DNA of 6,440 nucleotides from Oceanospirillaceae bacterium. GTDB lineage: Bacteria; Pseudomonadota; Gammaproteobacteria; Pseudomonadales; Balneatricaceae. Positions 1-5,960 of this stretch are shown here, piece after piece. The stretch covers positions 69,235 to 75,674 of the forward strand of contig DPHD01000073.1 of NCBI GenBank assembly GCA_003523085.1. The letters run 5' to 3'. The notes under the pieces are model-generated. The model saw only the letters and a list, made by a program, of their open reading frames with translations. It made no database searches and had not been told where the DNA came from. The translations under genes were made by a program, and so were the position numbers. The first letter of the stretch is position 1. Each line of letters starts with the position of its first letter.

Positions 1-825
1 GGTTGCTCTATGTTGGGCAACCTCGAAATGGAACATGACTTTTCCATGGAGCAAGATGCGACCGACCGCTTGTTGGCTCTATTCCCGGCGATTATTTGTT
101 ACTGGTATCGCTTTAGTCATGATGGCGTTCGTATTGAAACAGAGACTGATGATGATTCAATTGGTTCTTATTTCTTACATCTATTACATGACAAAAAGCC
201 AAGTGAATTACACGCCAAAGTCATGAACGTGTCTTTGATCTTGTACGCAGAACATGAATTTAATGCCTCAACATTTACTGCCAGAGTATGCGCCTCGACC
301 TTGTCTGACATGCACTCGTGTGTGACTGGTGCCATTGGTAGTTTGCGTGGTCCATTACATGGTGGTGCTAATGAAGCAGCTATGGATATGATCGAGCAGT
401 GGAAAACGCCAGAACAAGCTGAAACTGCGATTATGGGTATGTTAGCTCGTAAAGATAAAATCATGGGTTTTGGTCACGCCATTTACCGTGAATCTGATCC
501 TCGTAACGTCATCATCAAGGGCTGGTCTGAGAAGTTGGCTGAGTCCGTAGGTGATACCCATCTTTATCCAGTGTCTGTTCGGTGTGAGGAAGTCATGTGG
601 CGTGAGAAGAAGTTGTTTTGTAATGCCGACTTCTTCCATGCTTCGACCTATAATTTTATGGGCATTCCTACCAAGTTGTTTACCCCTATCTTTGTTATGT
701 CACGCCTTACAGGCTGGGCTGCCCACGTCATGGAACAACGTCAAAACAACCGTATTATTCGCCCGAGTGCAGACTACACGGGTCCAGAAACGTCCCAGTG
801 GGTCGATATTGCAGAGCGAGGCTAA
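1..825 (+). CDS. prpC: 2-methylcitrate synthase, 5'-truncated by window edge
   Basis: This enzyme condenses propionyl-CoA with oxaloacetate to give 2-methylcitrate, the entry step of the cytoplasmic methylcitrate cycle. The reading frame is open at base 1 and runs 274 codons to a TAA. Known PrpC proteins are about 375-390 residues, so roughly 100-115 N-terminal residues lie outside the window; the ATG at position 10 is an internal methionine. Numbering from base 1, the citrate synthase family catalytic residues are visible: His120 in the LHGGANE motif, His159 in GFGHAIY and Asp210 in NADFFHAS. EHEFNAST (84-91), TGWAAHVMEQRQ (237-248) and the C-terminal RPSADYTGP (254-262) are typical of PrpC rather than of the larger TCA-cycle GltA. 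The gene is followed after 3 bases by acnD, which supports the methylcitrate role. Identification is by remembered family motifs and is firm. Confidence 0.95.
   Translation, partial: GCSMLGNLEMEHDFSMEQDATDRLLALFPAIICYWYRFSHDGVRIETETDDDSIGSYFLHLLHDKKPSELHAKVMNVSLILYAEHEFNASTFTARVCASTLSDMHSCVTGAIGSLRGPLHGGANEAAMDMIEQWKTPEQAETAIMGMLARKDKIMGFGHAIYRESDPRNVIIKGWSEKLAESVGDTHLYPVSVRCEEVMWREKKLFCNADFFHASTYNFMGIPTKLFTPIFVMSRLTGWAAHVMEQRQNNRIIRPSADYTGPETSQWVDIAERG
814..821 (+). promoter_or_regulatory. Ribosome binding site for acnD
   Basis: The purine-rich GAGCGAGG ends 7 bases before the acnD ATG at 829 and lies entirely inside the last codons of prpC. With only 3 bases between the two genes, acnD translation is probably coupled to prpC translation. 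Confidence 0.55.
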
Positions 826-828
826 ACC

Positions 829-3426
829 ATGAACAACACAAACTACCGTAAGCCGCTGGGCGCCACCGGTCTAGATTTTTTTGATAGCCAGGCCGCCGTT
901 GAAGAGATTAGTGCAGGTGCTTATGCCAAGTTGCCTTATACCTCTAAAATCTTGGCCGAGCAGTTAGTCCGCCGGTGTGATCCAAAGTCGCTCACAGCTT
1001 CACTCAAGCAGTTGATTGAGCGCAAGCAAGATCTGGATTTCCCATGGTACCCCGCAAGGGTAGTTTGTCATGATATTTTAGGCCAAACGGCATTGGTTGA
1101 CTTAGCTGGTTTGCGTGACGCCATTGCCGATCAAGGTGGTGACCCATCTAAGGTTAACCCCGTAGTGCCGACACAGCTAATTGTTGACCACTCACTCGCC
1201 GTAGAACATGGTGGTTTTGAAGCCGATGCATTTGACAAAAACCGCGCTATTGAAGACCGCCGTAACGATGACCGTTTCCACTTTATCGAGTGGACCAAAA
1301 CGGCGTTTGAAAACGTTGATGTAATTCCTGCTGGTAACGGCATTATGCATCAAATTAACTTGGAAAAAATGTCGCCGGTGATTCAAAACCGTGATGGTCT
1401 TGCTTTTCCAGACACTTGCGTAGGCACCGACAGCCACACACCACACATTGATGCCTTAGGCGTTATTGCAGTGGGCGTAGGCGGGCTTGAAGCCGAAAAC
1501 GTAATGTTGGGACGGGCCTCAATGATGCGCCTACCCAACATCATTGGTGTTGAACTCACCGGTAGTCGCCAGCCAGGTATTACCGCTACCGATATCGTTT
1601 TGGCGTTAACCGAATTCTTACGTGAGCAACGTGTGGTGTCGTCTTACTTGGAGTTTTACGGTGCTGGTGCCAATGGTTTAACCATCGGTGACCGAGCCAC
1701 TATCTCTAACATGACACCTGAATTTGGCGCCTCTGCTGCGCTGTTTTATATCGACCAGCAAACCCTTGATTATTTGAATCTCACGGGCCGCGAACCCGAG
1801 CAAGTGGCCTTGGTAGAAGAGTATGCCAAAACCAACGGTCTTTGGGCGGATGACATGGTATCGGCAAGTTATGAGCGGGTATTAAGCTTCGATCTTTCAA
1901 GCGTATGCCGCAACATGGCTGGCCCATCTAACCCCCATCGCCGCTTGCCTACCAGTGCATTAGCCGAACGTGGCATTGCCACAGAGTGGCAGCAAAAAGG
2001 CGACGAAATGCCCGATGGCGCAGTTATTATTGCGGCCATTACCAGCTGTACTAATACCAGTAACCCACGTAACGTGGTGGCTGCAGGCCTTTTAGCCCGC
2101 AACGCTAACCGTTTAGGTTTAACTCGCAAACCGTGGGTTAAGTCGTCTTTTGCACCAGGTTCTAAAGTTGCAAAACTCTATTTAGAAGAGGCCGGCCTAC
2201 TGACCGAACTCGAACAACTAGGTTTTGGCATTGTAGGTTATGCGTGTACCACGTGTAACGGAATGAGCGGCGCCCTGGACCCAGTCATTCAACAAGAAGT
2301 GATCGAACGTGACTTGTATACTACGGCTGTGTTGTCTGGCAACCGTAACTTTGACGGCCGTATTCACCCTTATGCTAAACAAGCCTTCTTAGCTTCGCCG
2401 CCGTTAGTCGCTGCCTACGCTATCGCCGGCACTATGCGTTTTGATATCGAACAAGACGTGTTGGGTCAGGACCAGCAGGGTAACGACATTACCCTTAAAG
2501 ACATTTGGCCCAACGATGACGAAATAGACGCCATTGTGGCTAAGTGTGTAAAACCTGAGCAGTTTAAGCAAATCTACATCCCTATGTTTGATTTAGGCAA
2601 GGTTGAGAAGTCCCCGAGTCCGTTATACGACTGGCGACCACAAACCACCTACATTCGTCGCCCACCATACTGGGAAGGCGCGTTGGCAGGTGAACGTACG
2701 ATGAAGGGCATGCGACCATTAGCTGTGCTGGGCGACAATATCACCACCGACCATTTGTCTCCCTCCAATGCGATACTAGCTAGCAGTGCTGCGGGCGAGT
2801 ATTTGGCTAAGATGGGGTTGCCAGAAGAAGACTTTAACTCCTATGCAACCCACAGGGGCGATCACCTGACCGCCCAAAGGGCCACCTTTGCAAACCCTAA
2901 ATTGCTTAACGAAATGTGCCTCAACGACCAAGGCCAAGTGCAGCAAGGCTCCTTGGCTCGCGTAGAACCCGAAGGTAAGGTTACACGTATGTGGGAGGCC
3001 ATCGAAACTTACATGCAACGCGCCCAGCCACTGATTATTGTTGCTGGTGCTGACTATGGTCAAGGTTCTTCCCGCGATTGGGCGGCCAAGGGACCTCGTT
3101 TAGCTGGCGTAGAAGTGATTGTGGCGGAAGGTTTTGAACGCATTCACCGTACCAACTTGGTTGGCATGGGCGTTATGCCGCTCGAGTTTAAGGCAGGCGA
3201 AACCCGCCTAACATACGCCATTGACGGTACCGAAACCTTTGACGTTATCGGCCAAGCGGCACCGGGCTGCGACCTTACTTTAGTGATAAACAGAAGCAGC
3301 GGCGAGTCGATACAAGTGCCAGTCACCTGTAGACTAGATACGGCTGAAGAAGTGTCTGTGTATACCGCCGGCGGTGTATTACAACGTTTCGCTCAGGACT
3401 TTCTTGAAGCTAGTGAGAGCCCATAG
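829..3426 (+). CDS. acnD: Fe/S-dependent 2-methylisocitrate dehydratase AcnD
   Basis: An aconitase-superfamily enzyme of 865 residues, the usual AcnD length. It dehydrates 2-methylcitrate to a 2-methylaconitate isomer, which needs PrpF before it can be hydrated to 2-methylisocitrate. The aconitase core spans about residues 60-530: GTDSHTP (199-205), VGGLEAE (217-223), and the three cysteines that should bind the 4Fe-4S cluster, Cys407 in SCTNTSNP and Cys473/Cys476 in ACTTCNG. The C-terminal swivel domain carries GDNITTDHLSP (635-645) and YGQGSSRDWAAKG (743-755), containing the substrate-binding serine and arginine, followed by ERIHRTNLVGMG (770-781). The start at 829 is supported by an upstream GAGCGAGG and by the family-like N-terminus (YRKPL near residue 6, AYAKLPYTS at 31-39). 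AcnA/IRP-type aconitases share these motifs, but placement directly between prpC and prpF makes AcnD the best call. No damage is seen. Confidence 0.96.
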   Translation: MNNTNYRKPLGATGLDFFDSQAAVEEISAGAYAKLPYTSKILAEQLVRRCDPKSLTASLKQLIERKQDLDFPWYPARVVCHDILGQTALVDLAGLRDAIADQGGDPSKVNPVVPTQLIVDHSLAVEHGGFEADAFDKNRAIEDRRNDDRFHFIEWTKTAFENVDVIPAGNGIMHQINLEKMSPVIQNRDGLAFPDTCVGTDSHTPHIDALGVIAVGVGGLEAENVMLGRASMMRLPNIIGVELTGSRQPGITATDIVLALTEFLREQRVVSSYLEFYGAGANGLTIGDRATISNMTPEFGASAALFYIDQQTLDYLNLTGREPEQVALVEEYAKTNGLWADDMVSASYERVLSFDLSSVCRNMAGPSNPHRRLPTSALAERGIATEWQQKGDEMPDGAVIIAAITSCTNTSNPRNVVAAGLLARNANRLGLTRKPWVKSSFAPGSKVAKLYLEEAGLLTELEQLGFGIVGYACTTCNGMSGALDPVIQQEVIERDLYTTAVLSGNRNFDGRIHPYAKQAFLASPPLVAAYAIAGTMRFDIEQDVLGQDQQGNDITLKDIWPNDDEIDAIVAKCVKPEQFKQIYIPMFDLGKVEKSPSPLYDWRPQTTYIRRPPYWEGALAGERTMKGMRPLAVLGDNITTDHLSPSNAILASSAAGEYLAKMGLPEEDFNSYATHRGDHLTAQRATFANPKLLNEMCLNDQGQVQQGSLARVEPEGKVTRMWEAIETYMQRAQPLIIVAGADYGQGSSRDWAAKGPRLAGVEVIVAEGFERIHRTNLVGMGVMPLEFKAGETRLTYAIDGTETFDVIGQAAPGCDLTLVINRSSGESIQVPVTCRLDTAEEVSVYTAGGVLQRFAQDFLEASESP

Positions 3427-3429
3427 GAT
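3425..3429 (+). promoter_or_regulatory. Ribosome binding site for prpF
   Basis: AGGAT overlaps the TAG stop codon of acnD and sits 5 bases before the prpF ATG at 3435. The arrangement suggests that ribosomes finishing acnD re-initiate on prpF. Confidence 0.5.
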
Positions 3430-3434
3430 AACTT

Positions 3435-4607
3435 ATGCAACATTCACCACAGATTAAGGTCGCCGCTACGTACATGCGTGGCGGCACCAGTAAAGGGGTA
3501 TTCTTTAATCTCAAAGACTTACCTTTAGCTGCGCAAGTAGCCGGGTCTGCTAGAGATGCCTTGTTAATGCGAGTCATCGGCAGCCCAGACGCCTACGCCA
3601 AACAAATTGATGGCATGGGCGGGGCAACTTCAAGCACCAGTAAAACGGTGATTGTAGGCCCTGCTACGGTGGCAGATCACGACGTGGACTATTTGTTTGG
3701 TCAAGTATCGATTGATAAAGCCTTTGTAGATTGGTCTGGTAACTGCGGTAACTTATCCTGCGCAGTAGGCGCTTTTGCTATTAACTCAGGTTTAGTTGAC
3801 GCCAACCGTATCCCTCAGAATGGCATCGCCTTAGTACGTATTTGGCAAGCTAACATTAAAAAAACCATCCTTGCTCACATCCCTATTAGCAATGGTGTGG
3901 TGCAAGAGACCGGCGACTTTTTGCTTGATGGTGTGACTTTTCCGGCCGCTGAAATTAAGTTGGAATTTATCAACCCATCTGCTGGCGATGCCAATATGTT
4001 TCCCACCGGCAATCTGGTCGATCAGTTGGACGTGCCGAACGTCGGTTGTTTTGCGGCCACCATGATTAACGCCGGCATTCCTACTATCTTTATTAATGCG
4101 CAAGATTTGGGTTACTCTGGAACCGAGCTGCAGCCCGACATTAACAGCGATCCGCAGGCATTAGCGAAACTTGAATCTATTCGCGCCCATGGTGGTGTAG
4201 CAATGGGTTTGTTTAGCCATGTTGATGACGCCCAACAGCGCCAACACACACCTAAAGTTGCCTTTGTTGCGGCCGCTCAAGACTATACTTCCTCCAGCGG
4301 TTCTGCGGTGGCGGCCGTTAACGTCGATCTATTGGTACGAGCCATGTCCATGGGCCAGTTGCATCACGCCATGATGGGTACTGCGGCCGTGGCCATTGGT
4401 ACCGCCGCAGCCATACCTGGTACTTTGGTAAATCAGGCCGCCGGTGGTGGCGCACGCTCTAGTGTTACCTTTGGGCATCCTTCGGGCACCCTTACTGTGG
4501 GTGCTGAAGCAGTACAGGAAGCGGGCCAGTGGTCTGCCACCAAGGCTATTATGAGTCGCAGCGCGCGGGTGCTAATGGAAGGTTGGGTGAGGGTGCCTGG
4601 TGCCTGA
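3435..4607 (+). CDS. prpF: 2-methylaconitate cis-trans isomerase PrpF
   Basis: PrpF isomerises the 2-methylaconitate made by AcnD so that it can be hydrated to 2-methylisocitrate; AcnD plus PrpF replace PrpD in many bacteria. The 390-residue product has the usual family length and the diaminopimelate-epimerase-like two-domain fold is expected. The N-terminal signature TYMRGGTSKGVFF (12-24) is characteristic. Lys70 in TSSTSKTV and Cys104 in SGNCGNLS correspond, with an offset of three, to Lys73 and Cys107 of the Shewanella oneidensis protein, of which the lysine is reported as essential. Further family segments are FINPSAG (178-184), PTGN (190-193), GIPTIFINAQDLG (214-226) and the glycine-rich end QAAGGGARSSVTFGHPSG (334-351). 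The start follows acnD by 8 bases with AGGAT in front. The TGA stop overlaps the start of the next gene, so prpF may drive its translation. The gene appears intact. Confidence 0.96.
   Translation: MQHSPQIKVAATYMRGGTSKGVFFNLKDLPLAAQVAGSARDALLMRVIGSPDAYAKQIDGMGGATSSTSKTVIVGPATVADHDVDYLFGQVSIDKAFVDWSGNCGNLSCAVGAFAINSGLVDANRIPQNGIALVRIWQANIKKTILAHIPISNGVVQETGDFLLDGVTFPAAEIKLEFINPSAGDANMFPTGNLVDQLDVPNVGCFAATMINAGIPTIFINAQDLGYSGTELQPDINSDPQALAKLESIRAHGGVAMGLFSHVDDAQQRQHTPKVAFVAAAQDYTSSSGSAVAAVNVDLLVRAMSMGQLHHAMMGTAAVAIGTAAAIPGTLVNQAAGGGARSSVTFGHPSGTLTVGAEAVQEAGQWSATKAIMSRSARVLMEGWVRVPGA
4589..4593 (+). promoter_or_regulatory. Ribosome binding site fixing a GTG start at 4600
   Basis: GAGGG lies inside the last codons of prpF, 6 bases before the GTG at 4600. 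This good match and spacing is the reason for choosing GTG 4600. The nearby ATGs at 4613 and 4638 are out of frame, and later in-frame GTG codons (4615, 4621) fall inside a strong hairpin. Confidence 0.6.
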
Positions 4608-5430
4608 ATACCATGTGTTAGTGGGCGACACTAACACATGGGCCGTAGAAGCACTCAAAAGCACCAGTGGCTTGTCTAAGCAGCTTATTAAGCAGGCCAT
4701 GAAAAAGGGCGCGGTGTGGGTGAGTGTGCTTGATCAGGGGCACAAGCGCCTAAGACGAGCAGACAAACAGCTCAAGCCTGGCCAGCAGTTGCACCTTTAT
4801 TATGATCCGCAGGTGTTGGGCCAGGTGGCGACAGCGCCCGTGTTAGTGGCGGACGAGGGTGATTATAGCGTTTGGTACAAACCCTACGGTATGCTCAGTC
4901 AGGGTTCTAAATGGGGTGATCATTGCACCATTAACCGATGGGTGGAGCAGCATCACCTGCCACAGCGGCCCGCCTTTATTGTTAATCGCTTGGATAGAGC
5001 CGCCCAAGGCTTGATGTTGATTGCCCACTCCAAAACTGCAGCCAGCGCCTTGAGCGGGTTGTTTGCGCAGCGTGCCATAGACAAGCGTTATACTGCGCTG
5101 GTCGCTGGTACCTTGCCGCAACCGTTATTATTAGATGCACCCATAGATGGTAAAGCTGCAGTTAGCCACGTTAGTTTGTTGCGCCATGATGCCCATGCTC
5201 AGCATTCCTTAGTGAGCGTGAAAATAGACACCGGCCGCAAGCACCAGATACGAAAACACTTGAGTGGCGCGGGTTTACCCATCATTGGTGATAGGCTCTA
5301 CGGGCTTGAGCAGCAAGATTCTGAAGTCGATTTATGTTTAGTCTCGAGTTATTTAGCGTTTATCAGCCCGTTTGATGCAAAACTAAAAAGCTACACCTTG
5401 GCAGATGAATACTTGCCTAAAATTAGTTAG
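4600..5430 (+). CDS. RluA-family RNA pseudouridine synthase
   Basis: The 276-residue product should convert specific uridines in rRNA or tRNA to pseudouridine in the cytoplasm; which RNA and position cannot be read from sequence. An S4-like N-terminal segment spans about residues 22-70 (GLSKQLIKQAMKKGAVWV, then KPGQQLHLYYD). The catalytic domain follows, with KPYGMLSQG (94-102), the catalytic motif RLDRAAQG (130-137; Asp132 is the predicted catalytic aspartate), KRYTALVAG (162-170), TGRKHQIRKHL (211-221) and GDRLYG (230-235). The active-site motif differs from the common HRLDxxTSG: Asn precedes RLD and AAQ replaces the usual x-T-S, while Asp and Arg are kept. The gene overlaps prpF by 8 bases, starts with GTG and has a good GAGGG site, so it is probably cotranscribed and translationally coupled with the prp operon. 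A perfect hairpin covers codons 4-14. Family assignment is firm; the exact orthologue (RluA, RluC, TruC or another) is not. Confidence 0.9.
   Translation: MPEYHVLVGDTNTWAVEALKSTSGLSKQLIKQAMKKGAVWVSVLDQGHKRLRRADKQLKPGQQLHLYYDPQVLGQVATAPVLVADEGDYSVWYKPYGMLSQGSKWGDHCTINRWVEQHHLPQRPAFIVNRLDRAAQGLMLIAHSKTAASALSGLFAQRAIDKRYTALVAGTLPQPLLLDAPIDGKAAVSHVSLLRHDAHAQHSLVSVKIDTGRKHQIRKHLSGAGLPIIGDRLYGLEQQDSEVDLCLVSSYLAFISPFDAKLKSYTLADEYLPKIS
4611..4641 (+). other. Perfect 13-bp inverted repeat (hairpin) just after prpF
   Basis: Left arm CCATGTGTTAGTG (4611-4623), loop GGCGA, right arm CACTAACACATGG (4629-4641); the arms are exact reverse complements. The stem starts 4 bases after the prpF TGA and covers codons 4-14 of the pseudouridine synthase. 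It is followed by GGCCGTAGAA, with no T run, so it is not a standard intrinsic terminator. Possible roles are an mRNA structure coupling or limiting translation of the downstream gene, protection of the 3' end of prp mRNA, or a dyad operator. The structure is plain in the sequence; its role is inference. Confidence 0.8.
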
Positions 5431-5433
5431 AAT
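5398..5433 (+). promoter_or_regulatory. Possible promoter elements in front of rraA (weak)
   Basis: TTGGCA (5398-5403) resembles a -35 box, and TAAAAT (5418-5423) and TAGAAT (5428-5433) each match TATAAT at five of six positions. The spacings from TTGGCA are 14 and 24 bases, neither of them the preferred 16-18, so this is only a candidate. The region is AT-rich compared with the surroundings and would let rraA be transcribed independently of the prp operon. Confidence 0.2.
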
Positions 5434-5456
5434 CCTACCCCAGAAGCGTAATGATT

Positions 5457-5461
5457 AAGGA
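5457..5461 (+). promoter_or_regulatory. Ribosome binding site for rraA
   Basis: AAGGA lies 7 bases before the ATG at 5469, inside the 38-base gap that follows the pseudouridine synthase stop. It supports ATG 5469 as the start, which also matches the RraA family N-terminus. Confidence 0.6.
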
Positions 5462-5468
5462 CCAATAG

Positions 5469-5960
5469 ATGAAAGATTTACTACCTGAGCTGTGTGACCA
5501 GTTTGAAAGTTTGGTTACTGTGGTTGAACCCATGTTTATGAACGTTGGTGGTAAAGAACGTTTTGGTGGCCAAATTGTTACCTTAAAGTGCCATGAAGAC
5601 AATTCTAAGGTGCGCGAGTTAGCAGGCCAAGATGGCACCGGAAAAGTGCTTGTGGTTGATGGCGGCGGTTCCTTAAGACGTGCTCTATTAGGTGATTTAT
5701 TGGCGGAGAAGGCGGCGGCCAATGGCTGGGAAGGCATGGTAATCTACGGCTGTATCCGTGATGTGAATGCCATAGGCGAGATTGCATTAGGCGTACAGGC
5801 CTTAGCCACACACCCCATGAAAACAGAAAAGCGCGGTTTGGGAGACATCAACCAGACAGTCACATTTGGTGGTGTTGACTTTGTACCCGGACATTATGTC
5901 TATGCAGACAATAATGGGGTGCTGGTTGCACCCCATGAACTACTCATCAGCGAAGTATAA
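5469..5960 (+). CDS. rraA: RraA family protein (ribonuclease E activity regulator / HMG aldolase-like)
   Basis: The 163-residue product has the usual RraA length. In E. coli RraA binds RNase E and inhibits degradosome activity. Conserved segments are LCDQF (8-12), VVEPMF (18-23), GGKERFGGQIVTLKC (27-41), KVLVVDGGGSLRRALLGD (59-76), GWEGMVIYGCIRD (86-98), TFGGVDFVPG (132-141) and YVYADNNGVLVAP (143-155). Asp76 and Arg97-Asp98 form a complete D-X20-R-D motif. In relatives this motif belongs to metal-dependent 4-hydroxy-4-methyl-2-oxoglutarate/4-carboxy-4-hydroxy-2-oxoadipate aldolase, which also decarboxylates oxaloacetate; as I recall it, E. coli RraA has Gln in place of the last Asp. The overall sequence still looks like RraA, so the call is RraA with possible enzymatic activity. 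The gene has its own AAGGA site after a 38-base gap and ends inside the convergent roxA-like gene. A hairpin lies in its last codons. Confidence 0.92.
   Translation: MKDLLPELCDQFESLVTVVEPMFMNVGGKERFGGQIVTLKCHEDNSKVRELAGQDGTGKVLVVDGGGSLRRALLGDLLAEKAAANGWEGMVIYGCIRDVNAIGEIALGVQALATHPMKTEKRGLGDINQTVTFGGVDFVPGHYVYADNNGVLVAPHELLISEV
5900..5936 (-). terminator. Probable intrinsic terminator of the roxA-like gene, inside rraA
   Basis: Read on the minus strand, ATGGGGTGC, loop AACCA, GCACCCCAT forms a perfect 9-bp stem (5914-5936), beginning 3 bases after the TAG stop of the roxA-like gene (5940-5942). It is followed by TATTGTCTG, a modestly T-rich tail. On the plus strand the same hairpin is followed by GAACTACTCA, so it would act in one direction only. 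The T tract is imperfect, hence moderate confidence. Confidence 0.5.

Noticed and set aside
10..825. ATG at 10 as the true start of prpC
   Set aside because: The frame is open to base 1, and the ATG sits in a segment that aligns with the middle of PrpC, about 110 residues in. It is an internal methionine of a gene cut by the window edge.
551..832. A 93-codon plus-strand frame spanning the end of prpC
   Set aside because: It is an off-frame shadow of prpC, with no family resemblance, and runs through the prpC catalytic Asp region.
1131..1446. Two overlapping minus-strand open frames of 70 and 84 codons
   Set aside because: They lie fully inside acnD, antisense to conserved aconitase motifs, and show no recognisable domain. 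They are chance frames, as are the other antisense and off-frame openings under the genes of this window.
3364..3375. 12-bp perfect palindrome ACCGCCGGCGGT near the end of acnD
   Set aside because: It has no loop and no extension beyond 12 bases, and it encodes a family-typical Thr-Ala-Gly-Gly stretch. At this GC content it is within what chance and coding would give.
4611..4641. The 13-bp hairpin read as a standard Rho-independent terminator of the prp operon
   Set aside because: It lacks a T tract on either side: GGCCGTAGAA follows on the plus strand, and the minus-strand continuation TATTCAGGCA is not T-rich. Another role is more likely.
2032..5720. Recurrent GCGGCC hexamer (2032, 3082, 4053, 4269, 4311, 4383, 5715)
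   Set aside because: Each copy is in frame and encodes Ala-Ala, so codon preference explains it. There is no extended conserved flank that would suggest an uptake or binding sequence.
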